DNA of 64,000 nucleotides. Source: Chitinophaga terrae (ex Kim and Jung 2007) (lineage in GTDB: Bacteria; Bacteroidota; Bacteroidia; Chitinophagales; Chitinophagaceae). Below are positions 1 to 9,369 of this stretch, in pieces; positions within the stretch are counted from its first letter, which is position 1, and every line of letters begins with the position of its first letter. Position numbers and translations under genes: made by a program. The notes under the pieces are model-generated. The model was not told the DNA's origin and did no database searches. It worked only from the letters and a program-made list of their open reading frames with translations. The stretch is from the NCBI RefSeq assembly GCF_900107795.1, contig NZ_FNRL01000016.1:62001-126000 (forward strand), read 5' to 3'.

Positions 1-2
1 CT

Positions 3-467
3 GCGGGCACGCTGGAAAAAGATATCCGGCTTCCTGTTGCTACCAACGGCGAAAAAATGTGGGCTACCATTGAAGGTTATGTAGACAAGAAAAGCGTCAG
101 GAGCGGCAGCATCATCGAAACTGCTCTTACTACTTTCCTGAATCAACATAAAGGCAGAAGCATACAGGATATGGAGCCATTTATCCATAACTTCCAGCTC
201 GAAGAAGAAAAGGTGCTCAAACCCTACAAAATGTATTTTAATTACGAAAGCGGGATAGACGATCCCAGCCCCCTCTACAGGCTGGCGCTTATCTTCCAGG
301 GGCAGCAACTGATAGGAGTATTGCACTCCCGCCCCCTGACGCTCGATGGCAGCACTGCCCGCCGCCTGCAACGCGGGTTTACCATAAACTACCTGCCGGG
401 AATCGACCAGACCCTGAGAGACGACTTTGCAACAAAATTTAATAAGTTTATACTGACGGTCGACTAA
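3..467 (+). CDS. Unidentified protein, 5' end outside window
   Basis: The reading frame is open from the window edge (nt 3) to the TAA at 465-467, so about 154 C-terminal residues are visible and the true start probably lies upstream; an internal ATG at 57 is possible but the preceding codons look equally protein-like. I do not recognise the family. The visible part is a soluble, mixed alpha/beta sequence without membrane segments or clear motifs. A 6-bp-arm hairpin (469-483, TTCCCG/CGGGAA) directly follows the stop but lacks a T-run, so it is at best a weak terminator. The function is unknown. Confidence 0.6.
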   Translation, partial: AGTLEKDIRLPVATNGEKMWATIEGYVDKKSVRSGSIIETALTTFLNQHKGRSIQDMEPFIHNFQLEEEKVLKPYKMYFNYESGIDDPSPLYRLALIFQGQQLIGVLHSRPLTLDGSTARRLQRGFTINYLPGIDQTLRDDFATKFNKFILTVD

Positions 468-591
468 CTTCCCGTACCGGGAAAATCCCCGTTTTAACGT
501 TCTCCTTTTTACATATATTTGATCATTCTAATAATCGCATTCTCATTATAACCAGGATCAAATTATATAACCTCAAGGAATATACGTTAAA

Positions 592-1473
592 ATGAATCGC
601 TCACCTGCGCGCAACACCGGTGTCTATATGGCAACCTTCCGCGCTCTTGAAAGCACCAGGCCTGTAAATAAAAGACTGCTCTATGATCCTTATGCTATAA
701 AATTCTTACCTAAGTTTCATAGACTGCTTGTTTCGCTATCCCGTTTCGGCCCTGTAAGGAACTGTTTTATAGCCTATATCAACGCCCGCTGGCCGGGCAC
801 CTATACTGCCGGCGTTGCCCGTACCCGCCTGATAGACGATATGGTAATTGAAGCAGTACAACACGAGGGCATCAACCAGATCATCATCCTGAACGCCAGG
901 TACGATACCAGGGCTCACAGGCTGAAAACAAGCCGGCAGGTGAACTTCGTAGAGATCGATCATAAGGATCTGCAACAGCGCAAGAGAAAGATCATGAAAC
1001 CGCCTCCCGGTTCCAGGTCGCTTCCCGTAGATTATATAGAACTTGATATAAAGACACAGCAACTGGCCAAAGTTATACCATCTCCTTTACTCCCCAGGCA
1101 TTATAAAACCTTATTCATTTGGGAAGCATTAACGACAACCCGGGAACTGAATGCGGCGGAAACCATCTTCGAATACCTGAAAGATTTTCCGCCAGGCACA
1201 CAGGTTATTTTTTCGTATGTGGATAAAGACGTGCTGGTAAATCCCGGGCATTATACCGGTTTCTTCAAGATCAATAAACTGCTGAAGAAAACCGGCGAGC
1301 AATGGGATTTCGGACTGCATACCCATGAACTGCCCGGATTTCTTGCCCAACGGAATATGAAGCTGCGATACGACGGAGGGGCTACCGATTACCGCGCTCT
1401 TTACTATGGCGAGAAAAGCAAGCGGATGAAAGGTTATGAATATTTCCGAATTGTACGGGCAGAAGTAAAATAG
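592..1473 (+). CDS. Class I SAM methyltransferase, TIGR00027/LCMT-like family
   Basis: A 293-residue protein of the leucine-carboxyl-methyltransferase-like family of putative SAM-dependent methyltransferases. The N-terminus (SPARNTGVYMATFRALES, residues 4-21) and the RLLYDPYA segment (28-35) are family hallmarks, followed by motif I around residues 97-107 and the acidic loop VEID (120-123). Motif I reads IIILNARYDTR, whereas the family usually has LGAG before DTR, so the glycine-rich SAM loop is altered. The substrate is unknown. It is the first gene of a tight run: the next ATG lies 18 bp downstream, followed by an amidotransferase and YpdA, suggesting co-transcription. An intact reading frame argues against a pseudogene. 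Confidence 0.85.
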   Translation: MNRSPARNTGVYMATFRALESTRPVNKRLLYDPYAIKFLPKFHRLLVSLSRFGPVRNCFIAYINARWPGTYTAGVARTRLIDDMVIEAVQHEGINQIIILNARYDTRAHRLKTSRQVNFVEIDHKDLQQRKRKIMKPPPGSRSLPVDYIELDIKTQQLAKVIPSPLLPRHYKTLFIWEALTTTRELNAAETIFEYLKDFPPGTQVIFSYVDKDVLVNPGHYTGFFKINKLLKKTGEQWDFGLHTHELPGFLAQRNMKLRYDGGATDYRALYYGEKSKRMKGYEYFRIVRAEVK

Positions 1474-1491
1474 CCATCGTATCTTCGTTGT

Positions 1492-2187
1492 ATGCATATT
1501 CATTACTTTCAGCACGTTCCTTTTGAAGGTTTGGGTAGTATTGCCGACTGGATAAGCCGTAAAGGGCATCAACTTTCCTTTACCCGCTGGTACGAACAAC
1601 CGGCATCCCAATTGCCTGAGAATATAGACATGCTCATTATTATGGGCGGAACCATGGGCGTTTACGAGATCGAACAATTTCCCTGGATCAAAACAGAACT
1701 TCAACTGATAGAAGAAGCGATTAAGAAAAACATCAAGGTGCTGGGCATCTGCCTGGGCGCGCAACTGATCGCTTCCGCCTTAGGCGCCGACGTTTACCCG
1801 CAGAACCAGAAAGAAATAGGCTGGTACCCGCTGGATGTCAGCTTCCAGGGCCAGGCTGCAGCATTGGACAAAGTATTCCCTCAACATTTCCCTACTTTTC
1901 ATTTTCATGGGGATATGTTTGATATTCCGCAGGGCGCAACCAGGTTTGCCGCTTCCGCCGCCGGTCCTCACCAGGCCTTTATCAAAGGCGACAGGGTCAT
2001 TGGCCTGCAGTTTCACCTGGAAATGACGCCGGAAAGTATTGAAGACATCGTCGGCCATAACGCGGAAGTGCTGGAAGCCGGCGGCCCGTTTGTGCAACAG
2101 GCACCCACTATCAGGCAACATTTTGACCTTTTGCCAGTTAATAATAAGATCATGTTTCGCCTTTTAGATCACCTGGAGGCTTTATAA
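1492..2187 (+). CDS. Class I glutamine amidotransferase-like protein
   Basis: A 231-residue stand-alone GATase1 protein resembling the glutaminase half of GMP synthase. The nucleophile elbow GICLGAQ holds Cys87; the His-Glu partners lie in QFHLE (His175, Glu177), so the catalytic triad is complete. The protein contains no synthetase domain, and homologues of this size are usually annotated as GMP synthase-like amidotransferases of unknown acceptor. It sits 18 bp after the methyltransferase and 16 bp before ypdA, so the three are likely one operon. Whether it is a glutaminase, a gamma-glutamyl hydrolase or a peptidase cannot be decided from the sequence. Confidence 0.88.
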   Translation: MHIHYFQHVPFEGLGSIADWISRKGHQLSFTRWYEQPASQLPENIDMLIIMGGTMGVYEIEQFPWIKTELQLIEEAIKKNIKVLGICLGAQLIASALGADVYPQNQKEIGWYPLDVSFQGQAAALDKVFPQHFPTFHFHGDMFDIPQGATRFAASAAGPHQAFIKGDRVIGLQFHLEMTPESIEDIVGHNAEVLEAGGPFVQQAPTIRQHFDLLPVNNKIMFRLLDHLEAL

Positions 2188-2203
2188 TTAAATCAGAGTA
2201 GGA

Positions 2204-3172
2204 ATGAACGCAGCATTTGATGTTTTGATAGTAGGCGGAGGACCAATAGGAATCGCCTGTGCCCTGGAAGCAAAGAGAGCAGGGCTCAGTTATGTAGTTA
2301 TTGAGAAAGGTTGTATTGTAAATTCCCTTTTTAATTACCCGTTATACATGACCTTCTTTTCCACCTCCGAAAGGCTGGAAATAGGTAATATCCCTTTTGT
2401 TTCCATCAACCCGAAACCTACCCGGCCCGAAGCCCTCGAATACTACAGGCGTGTGGCGGGCAGCAACCATATCAACATCAAACTGTTTGAAGAAGTAAAG
2501 CAGATCCTGCCTAACGCCGGCGAATATATTGTGCATACCAGCAAACAGTCGTACCATGCCAGGCATGTCGTTATAGCCACCGGTTTCTATGATATCCCCA
2601 ACCTGTTGAACGTACCGGGAGAAGACCTTCCGAAAGTAACGCACTACTACAAAGACCCGCACTTTTATGCAGACCAGGACGTTGTAGTGATAGGCGCTGC
2701 GAACAGCGCGGTAGACGCTGCATTGGAAACCTATCGCAAAGGCGCCAGGGTAACCATGGTGGTCAGGGAAAAAGAGATAGGAAAACGGGTGAAATACTGG
2801 GTGAAACCTGATATAGAGAACAGGATCAAAGAAGGCTCTATCAAAGCGTACTTCGAGTCGCACGTTACCATGATAGAGGAAGCGTCGGTAACTGTCAATA
2901 CGCCGGACGGCAGCATTACCATACCCAACGACTTTGTTATTGCAATGACCGGCTACCAGCCTAACTTTTCTTTACTGGAAAACGCAGGTATAGCCTTGTC
3001 TGACGATGCGCTGAAAATACCCGTATACGATCCGGCTACCATGGAAACCAATATGCCGCATATTTACCTGGCAGGAGTGGTATGCGGGGGCATGAACACT
3101 CATGTTTGGTTTATTGAGAACTCAAGGGATCATGCCGGCAAGATCATCAGCCATATCAGGAATAATGCTTAA
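2204..3172 (+). CDS. ypdA: YpdA-family FAD/NADPH oxidoreductase (putative bacillithiol disulfide reductase)
   Basis: A 322-residue flavoprotein of the YpdA/Bdr family, which in Firmicutes reduces bacillithiol disulfide with NADPH. It has the FAD loop GGGPIG (residues 11-16), the family-specific segments NYPLYMTFFSTS and NPKPTRPEALEYYR, and a second nucleotide-binding loop IGAANSA. In the Staphylococcus enzyme the redox cysteine sits inside the first loop (GGGPCG); here that position is Ile15 and the nearest cysteine is Cys19. It is the last gene of the methyltransferase-amidotransferase run. Its stop codon overlaps the murB stop on the other strand within TTAA (3169-3172). The family is certain; the bacillithiol role is inferred. 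Confidence 0.9.
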   Translation: MNAAFDVLIVGGGPIGIACALEAKRAGLSYVVIEKGCIVNSLFNYPLYMTFFSTSERLEIGNIPFVSINPKPTRPEALEYYRRVAGSNHINIKLFEEVKQILPNAGEYIVHTSKQSYHARHVVIATGFYDIPNLLNVPGEDLPKVTHYYKDPHFYADQDVVVIGAANSAVDAALETYRKGARVTMVVREKEIGKRVKYWVKPDIENRIKEGSIKAYFESHVTMIEEASVTVNTPDGSITIPNDFVIAMTGYQPNFSLLENAGIALSDDALKIPVYDPATMETNMPHIYLAGVVCGGMNTHVWFIENSRDHAGKIISHIRNNA

Positions 3173-4185
3173 ATGATATTCACTTCCCGTTCCAGGAGTA
3201 CGCCGAATTTTTCCTGTACGCTTTCCAATATTTGCTGGGAGAGATCATAAACATCTTTCCCGCTGGCATTGCCATAATTCACCAGCACCAGGGCCTGGCG
3301 GATATGAACGCCTGCATCGCCCAGCCTGTACCCTTTCCAGCCGCATTGCTCTATCAGCCAGCCGGCAGCCAGTTTAACATGGTCTGAGTCTGTGGGATAA
3401 GCTACGATCTTTGGATATTCAGCTTCCAGTTGCTGGAACTGCGCCCTCGGGATGGTGGGATTTTTGAAGAAACTACCGGCATTGCCGATCTGCGCCGGAT
3501 CAGGCAATTTGCTGGTGCGGATATTGATCACCGCCTGGCTGATCGCCTGGATAGTCAACTTTTCTATCTTCATTTTTTCCAGCTCATCGTAGATCGCGCC
3601 GTAACTGGTATTGAAACGGGGAGTTTTGTTAAGACGATAAGTGACATTCAGGATAGCAAACTGCCCTTTGAATTGTTTTTTGAAGACGCTCTCCCGGTAG
3701 CCAAATTCACACTGGGCATTGGTGAATTTAACGATATGCTGGTCGCGCAGGTGAAAGGCTTCCAGTTCGTGAAACACATCCTTGATCTCTGCGCCATAGG
3801 CCCCGATATTCTGCATCGGGCTGGCTCCGACATTCCCGGGGATCAATGATAAGTTCTCTACCCCCGCCAGGTCCGCGTCGAGGCAGTATTTCACAAAGCC
3901 ATGCCAGTTCTCACCGGCCCCTGCTTTCACATAAACATAATCATCATCTTCCCCCACCTTTTCAATGCCCATCACCTGGTTTTTCAGTACATAACCGTCG
4001 AAATTACGGGTAAACAGAATATTGCTGCCTCCACCCAGGATCAGTTGGGGCAAATTATCTTCCTTTTGCCTGTGGGTAAGCTCCTGCAATTCATCGGCTG
4101 ATGAGAAAGTGGAGAAATACCGGGCCTTTGCAGAAATGCCAAATGTATTATACGATCTGAGTGGAACATTTTCTGATACCTGCAT
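3169..4185 (-). CDS. murB: UDP-N-acetylmuramate dehydrogenase (MurB)
   Basis: A 338-residue cytoplasmic FAD enzyme that reduces UDP-GlcNAc-enolpyruvate to UDP-MurNAc in peptidoglycan precursor synthesis. The N-terminal NTFGI segment and the flavin loop GGGSNILF are typical, as is NAGSFFKNP, which carries the proton-donating serine. Length and the YGAEI segment fit the E. coli-like type I MurB. It is a single gene, convergent with ypdA and divergent from the SDR gene. A -7-like TATCTTTG on the minus strand at 4215-4208 would give a leader of roughly 16 nt, but no well-spaced upstream TTTG accompanies it. Confidence 0.97.
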   Translation of the reverse strand: MQVSENVPLRSYNTFGISAKARYFSTFSSADELQELTHRQKEDNLPQLILGGGSNILFTRNFDGYVLKNQVMGIEKVGEDDDYVYVKAGAGENWHGFVKYCLDADLAGVENLSLIPGNVGASPMQNIGAYGAEIKDVFHELEAFHLRDQHIVKFTNAQCEFGYRESVFKKQFKGQFAILNVTYRLNKTPRFNTSYGAIYDELEKMKIEKLTIQAISQAVINIRTSKLPDPAQIGNAGSFFKNPTIPRAQFQQLEAEYPKIVAYPTDSDHVKLAAGWLIEQCGWKGYRLGDAGVHIRQALVLVNYGNASGKDVYDLSQQILESVQEKFGVLLEREVNII

Positions 4186-4286
4186 AATAACTTAAATTTA
4201 TGGTCAGCAAAGATAGCCGCAATTCTCATTTGAAATACGGCAATAATGAGATTTATGGTTTGTTCGTCACCAAATGAAACCCGTTT

Positions 4287-4955
4287 ATGAGTAAAACAGC
4301 AATAGTCTTAGGCGCAACAGGATTGACCGGTACTTACCTTGTAGCGGCGCTGTTACAAGACCCGGAATATGATAAGGTGAGGGTCCTGGTTCGCCAGCCC
4401 TGGGCGCATTCCCGGCCTAAGCTGGAAAGCGTGATCGTAAACTTTAACGATCCCGCTTCTTTAACGCCTCATTTGCAGGGCGACGTGCTGTTCTGCTGCA
4501 TTGGCACCACCATAAAAAAAGCCCGTACCAAAGAAAGGTTTAAGCAGGTAGATTACGGCATCCCGGTCCGGTGTGCGGAAATCGCGCACTCGCTGGGCGT
4601 GAAGCAATACCTGGTTATTTCGGCCATCGGCGCTAATGCACGCTCCCGCAATTTTTACCTGCGTACCAAAGGCCAGATGGAACAGGCTGTATTAAAGGTC
4701 GGCTTCCCCAGCATCTATATCTTCAGGCCATCTGTACTGATAGGAAAAAGACAGGAATTCAGGTTTGGAGAATGGCTTGGAAAATATATCATTCAGCTCT
4801 TCTATTTTCTCTTGCAGGGCAGATGGAAAAAATACAGGGGGATCAAAGCGGCAACAGTAGCCAATGCTATGCTGGTTGCGGCCCGCCGGGCCGATGCAGG
4901 AGCGCATATCCTTGAATCGGATGCCATCCAAAATTTGGGTGTCTCTGTATCTTAG
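4287..4955 (+). CDS. Atypical SDR / NAD(P)H-binding oxidoreductase
   Basis: A 222-residue Rossmann-fold protein related to the atypical short-chain dehydrogenases of the HTATIP2/YraR type. The dinucleotide loop GATGLTG lies at residues 9-15, and a YxxxK-like pairing could be supplied around KQYLVISAIGAN. The C-terminal half contains a hydrophobic stretch (IIQLFYFLLQG) that may contact the membrane. The substrate is unknown. The next gene starts 22 bp downstream on the same strand, so the two may be co-transcribed, although their functions show no obvious link. Confidence 0.8.
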   Translation: MSKTAIVLGATGLTGTYLVAALLQDPEYDKVRVLVRQPWAHSRPKLESVIVNFNDPASLTPHLQGDVLFCCIGTTIKKARTKERFKQVDYGIPVRCAEIAHSLGVKQYLVISAIGANARSRNFYLRTKGQMEQAVLKVGFPSIYIFRPSVLIGKRQEFRFGEWLGKYIIQLFYFLLQGRWKKYRGIKAATVANAMLVAARRADAGAHILESDAIQNLGVSVS

Positions 4956-4977
4956 ACAATACGTATCTTAGCTCATT

Positions 4978-6924
4978 ATGAGAAAATGGATCATCTTTCT
5001 TACTGTAGGCATTTGTATTGCTAATATCACAACAGCCCAGATCAATAACTATTTTCCGGATACCTGGAAAACCCAACCCGAATCGCCCCGCCTCACTTCC
5101 GACGCTCCCTATACGGTAGTAGACAATAAACTGGTCGCGGATTTCAATGTTTCGGCACAGGATAAAGCTGAAGGATGCTATCAATACAAGATCGCTTATA
5201 AAGCCATCAGGATCAATTCTCAGGCAGGAGCCGACAGCCTTCATCAACTTGTTCTGAACTTCGAACCAAACGATGAACTCAGAAGCATGCGCGTCAGGGC
5301 TATAAACCAGCAGGGCGAAATAACGAACCTGGAAAGCAAGGTAAGAACAGTGAGGTTGCCGGGTAACAGGAGAGCGGTTGTTATCCAGGATCTCAGCCTT
5401 CCTGTTGGTACAATGGTAGAATATGAAATAGTAGTCAGGTACCTGTACAATACCTCCGGTTCGGAATTCCTGCAAACAGGACTGGAAGCGGAGCATGTCG
5501 ATTTCCGGCTTACAGGACCAAAGAATTATACGTTCAGGATACAGACAACCCCGGGTGTACCGGCGATTAAAGACAGCACTTCCGGCGAACTGCAATTTCA
5601 CAGCATTTCATTGAATAAAGTACCTGCGTTTATCAGCAGCGACCTGTTTTATACGCTGCCAAACCTTAAGCGGGTCGACTATGCCGTAGTACAGGCCATC
5701 GAGAAAAAAGACACGCTTAAAGCTACCTGGCAGCAATACGGGGAAGAGAACTATATCCCTTATGTTGCCGTATCGCCACAGGAGTTCAAAAAGCTGGAAA
5801 GGGAACTGCAACGTCTCACCTTCCTGGCCCGCCCGATGGCGCCGGCCCAACGCATCTATCTCCTGGAACAATATATCAAAAGCAATTTCACGCTGGTGTT
5901 CCCTGATGAAACAGGCGCCACGCAAGACATTTCCTGGATACTCAGCAATAAAAAAGCCGATGAAACAGGAATGATCCGTTTGCTGAATGCGTCCTATTAC
6001 TTAATGAACATTCCCACCCAGATATTATTCACCGGCAGCCGCGACAGCATCCCGGTTACCCCGGAAATTCCGCTCCGCGGCGTTGCCAAGAATGTACTGC
6101 TATATTTCCCAACTTTAAACCAGGCGCTGGCTCCAACGGAAATGCTTACACGTTTCCCTTGTTATCCTTCCAAATGGTCTGGCATCACCGCGTTGCGTTG
6201 CAGGGATACGCTGGTTGGCAGCCAAAGTAAAGTACTGACAGATTTCATCACTACCCCGGTAGTACCTTATTCTTTCAGCAACGTTACGCTGGAAGCCTCT
6301 TTAAGCGATGTACAAAACCCCGTATGGCAGGTAACTCAATCGTTTGGCGGTTATCCCTCCAGCAATATCAAAACAGCATTTACCAAGGCCGGAGATGTGC
6401 AGGAAACGAGAAACAGTTTGCTGAACTCACTTCTTCCATTCCAGGCCGGCGAAAGAAGGGCCAGTAATGTAGCTATTGAAAATGAAGTGTTCACGCCGTA
6501 TACCCTGGAAAAACCGGTTGTTTTAAAAAGCAGCCTGGCTACGCCTGCACTGGTAAAAACTTCGCCTCAGGAGATCAGGCTCAGGATCGGCGACCTGCTT
6601 GGAGGAACCATACCAACGGAAACGGATATACCAACAAATAACTACCCGATACAGATCTCTTTCCCTTACTACCAGGAAAAACGTATCAACATCACCGTTC
6701 CTTCAGGCTTCAAGCTTGCCAACAGCGGCAACTGGAATGCAACGATCGACGATCCTGCATTAAGCTACAGGATCAAATGCGACCAGAACGGCCAGCAGCT
6801 TACCATATTCATCATTGAATGGTACAAACAGAATGACCTGTCAGGAAACAGCAAACTTAAATTTAAAGCGGTGCAGGAGAAGATCAGGCAGATCCAGAAA
6901 CTGGAAATGGTGCTGATGAAATAG
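4978..6924 (+). CDS. Secreted DUF3857 / transglutaminase-fold-like protein
   Basis: A 648-residue protein with an N-terminal signal peptide (residues 1-21, ending TTAQ). The first half matches the DUF3857 layout (a beta-rich domain with the RAINQQGEI strand), and the middle part (about 300-355) resembles the transglutaminase core that usually follows DUF3857. At the place where such proteins carry the catalytic Cys (helix before a LLN/LLR segment) this one reads ADETGMIRLLNAS, with no Cys, so catalysis is unlikely. It is presumably periplasmic or outer-membrane associated. It ends 3 bp from the priA stop on the opposite strand. The function is unknown; the family is common in Bacteroidota. 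Confidence 0.75.
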   Translation: MRKWIIFLTVGICIANITTAQINNYFPDTWKTQPESPRLTSDAPYTVVDNKLVADFNVSAQDKAEGCYQYKIAYKAIRINSQAGADSLHQLVLNFEPNDELRSMRVRAINQQGEITNLESKVRTVRLPGNRRAVVIQDLSLPVGTMVEYEIVVRYLYNTSGSEFLQTGLEAEHVDFRLTGPKNYTFRIQTTPGVPAIKDSTSGELQFHSISLNKVPAFISSDLFYTLPNLKRVDYAVVQAIEKKDTLKATWQQYGEENYIPYVAVSPQEFKKLERELQRLTFLARPMAPAQRIYLLEQYIKSNFTLVFPDETGATQDISWILSNKKADETGMIRLLNASYYLMNIPTQILFTGSRDSIPVTPEIPLRGVAKNVLLYFPTLNQALAPTEMLTRFPCYPSKWSGITALRCRDTLVGSQSKVLTDFITTPVVPYSFSNVTLEASLSDVQNPVWQVTQSFGGYPSSNIKTAFTKAGDVQETRNSLLNSLLPFQAGERRASNVAIENEVFTPYTLEKPVVLKSSLATPALVKTSPQEIRLRIGDLLGGTIPTETDIPTNNYPIQISFPYYQEKRINITVPSGFKLANSGNWNATIDDPALSYRIKCDQNGQQLTIFIIEWYKQNDLSGNSKLKFKAVQEKIRQIQKLEMVLMK

Positions 6925-6927
6925 GGG

Positions 6928-9369
6928 TCATACGCCGTCTACATCGGGTATGATAGCCACTGTACGGAATTTTTTCTCTGTTCTTAACTGGATGATATAA
7001 TCCTGGATCCGTTGCTTGATCTGGGCAATGGATTTGGCGTCGCGGGGCAGCTTGATCAGCAGTTCCTGGAGGTAGTTATTCCGCACCCTTGCTACGAGCG
7101 GAACAGCAGGCCCCATCAACTGGCTGCCGAGTAAAGGCTGCAACCAGCTGGCCAGAATATGCCCGGCCTGTTCGGCGGTTTGTTGATCTTTATGCCTGAT
7201 AGTGAGCTTTAACAGCCGCACGAATGGAGGGTAACCGAACGCACGTCTTTCCGCTATTTCCGCATCGTACATCAATTTATAATCGTGGGCCATTACCCAA
7301 TGCAACACGGGGTGCCTTGTATTGCTGGCCTGTATCAGCACTCTTCCTGCTCCGTGCTTTCGCCCTGCCCTTCCGCTCACCTGCTCCATAAGCTGAAAAG
7401 CTCTTTCATGCACCCTGAAATCGGGGAAGCTGAGCAGGTTATCTGCACTTAATATCCCTACCAGGTTTACGTTTTCGAAATCCAGTCCTTTTACCACCAT
7501 TTGCGTACCTACCAGGATATCCACATGCTTATCTTCCAGCAACTGTATGAGCCGGTTATGGCTGTCTTTATTTCTCACGGTATCCATATCCATACGGGCA
7601 ATGCGCGCTTCAGGGAACAAGACCTGCAGGTCGTCTTCGATCTTTTCTGTTCCGAAACTTTTAGGCTCGATGGTTTGCGCACCGCAGGCAGCGCAGGTGT
7701 GAACATATGGGTAACGGGTACCGCAATAGTGACAGGTTAGTTTATCCTGGTTCCTGTGATAGGTTAAGGATACATCGCATTGTTTGCAATGCGGTATCCA
7801 TCCGCAGGTGGTACATAAAAGGAAAGGCGCATAACCGCGGCGGTTCTGGAAGAGTATAACCTGTTTGCCGGAGGCGATAGTATCGTTGATGGCTGTTTTC
7901 AGGGCGGAGGTGAAATGCCCGTCCATAGTTTTTTCGGCCATCTCCTTTTTGATATCAACGATCTCGATTGCCGGCATTTCAATGCCGCCAAAGCGTTCGC
8001 TGAGCGTTACCAGGCCATATTTGCCCTGCTGGGCATTGAAATAGGATTCCAGCGAGGGCGTTGCCGATCCAAGCAATACTTTGGCTTTGAACTGCGCGGC
8101 ATAGTAGATGGCTGCATCGCGGGCATGGTAACGGGGAGCAGGGTCCTGTTGCTTGTAAGAAGCATCGTGTTCTTCATCAAGAATTACAAGCCCCAGGTCT
8201 TTGAACGGCAACAGCAGGCTGGAACGGGCCCCCAGGATCACTTTGATCTCCTGGGATTTTACTTTGTTCCAGATCTCGACCCTTTCGTTGTTGTTGAAGC
8301 GGGAGTGGTAGATCCCCAGGCTATCGCCAAAATGTTTTTTAAGTCGCCTGGTCACCTGGGCTGTAAGGCCAATTTCAGGAAGCAGGTACAATACCTGTTT
8401 GCCTTCTGCCAGGCAGGCTTCTATCAGTTTTACATAGATCTGCGTTTTGCCGCTGGAGGTAACTCCGTGTAATAACGTGACCTGTTTCTCTTTAAAACTT
8501 TCATTAATTGCAGATAAAGCTGCTGTTTGCGCGGCACTCAGGTCAAAATCAATTTCAGCTACAGCCGCGCCGCCAGGAACTCTATCTACCGTCCTTTTCT
8601 CTATCCACAAAATCCCCTTATCTACCAGGCCTTTCAGTTGAGCGGCGCTGGCGCCGGATTTCTTCAGCAATTCGCTTTGCAGCACATTGCCCTGCGTTCT
8701 TTGCAAATGAAGATACGCCAGCAACAATTCCAATTGCTTGGGCGCCTTGTTCATTTCATTGAATAAGGCTTCCAGCTGGGCGTCTTCTTTATATTGTTCC
8801 TGCAGGAGAACAAATTTCTCTTTCTTCTCCTTATACACTTCCTTCAGTTCTTCATACACCAGCAGCACATTTTTCTCTATCAGTTTTTTGATGACGGAAT
8901 AAACGGAAGATTTATCCAGGATAAGCTGTACTTCCTCTATCCGCAGTTCTTTACGGATCAGGAGCGCTTCCGCGACCAGGTATTCATCATCATCTAACGA
9001 AGAGAAATCGGAGCCATAAGCATCGTTGTATAACAGGATGGTTTCGCTGGACAGTTTCAGGTGCGCGGGCAAAGCGGCATTCAGCACCTCTCCTTCCGTA
9101 CACATATAATAGCTGGCGATCCAGGACCAGAATGCTAACTGCGACGGGTATACGATAGGATTGGCATCCAGGATATCCAGTATCGGTTTGGTTTTATAGG
9201 GAGGCGCCTGTTCATGTATCGCCTTTACAATACCTGCATATTTCTTTTGTTTTCCGAGTTGAACAGCAATACGGCTGCCAGGCTGCAAAGAGTCGGCCAT
9301 TGTTTCAGGAATGGCATAAGTATAATTCTTTGGTAACGCCAATGGCAATATTACATCTGCAAATTTCAT
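6928..9369 (-). CDS. priA: Primosomal protein N' / replication restart helicase PriA
   Basis: An 813-residue superfamily 2 helicase that reloads the replisome at stalled forks. The N-terminal DNA-binding region is followed by Walker A GVTSSGKT (about residue 300), the DEEH box (LDEEHDASYKQ, about 397) and a zinc region with four CxxC pairs between about 513 and 560. The C-terminal helicase half (MVVKGLDFENV, SGRAGRK) is complete. The plsC-like gene upstream overlaps its start by 4 bp, indicating translational coupling. Length and motif order are standard for the family. Confidence 0.97.
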   Translation of the reverse strand: MKFADVILPLALPKNYTYAIPETMADSLQPGSRIAVQLGKQKKYAGIVKAIHEQAPPYKTKPILDILDANPIVYPSQLAFWSWIASYYMCTEGEVLNAALPAHLKLSSETILLYNDAYGSDFSSLDDDEYLVAEALLIRKELRIEEVQLILDKSSVYSVIKKLIEKNVLLVYEELKEVYKEKKEKFVLLQEQYKEDAQLEALFNEMNKAPKQLELLLAYLHLQRTQGNVLQSELLKKSGASAAQLKGLVDKGILWIEKRTVDRVPGGAAVAEIDFDLSAAQTAALSAINESFKEKQVTLLHGVTSSGKTQIYVKLIEACLAEGKQVLYLLPEIGLTAQVTRRLKKHFGDSLGIYHSRFNNNERVEIWNKVKSQEIKVILGARSSLLLPFKDLGLVILDEEHDASYKQQDPAPRYHARDAAIYYAAQFKAKVLLGSATPSLESYFNAQQGKYGLVTLSERFGGIEMPAIEIVDIKKEMAEKTMDGHFTSALKTAINDTIASGKQVILFQNRRGYAPFLLCTTCGWIPHCKQCDVSLTYHRNQDKLTCHYCGTRYPYVHTCAACGAQTIEPKSFGTEKIEDDLQVLFPEARIARMDMDTVRNKDSHNRLIQLLEDKHVDILVGTQMVVKGLDFENVNLVGILSADNLLSFPDFRVHERAFQLMEQVSGRAGRKHGAGRVLIQASNTRHPVLHWVMAHDYKLMYDAEIAERRAFGYPPFVRLLKLTIRHKDQQTAEQAGHILASWLQPLLGSQLMGPAVPLVARVRNNYLQELLIKLPRDAKSIAQIKQRIQDYIIQLRTEKKFRTVAIIPDVDGV

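Noticed and set aside
469..483. Terminator after the first gene
   Set aside because: The hairpin is short (6 bp) and lacks a T-run, so it was not listed as a separate feature.
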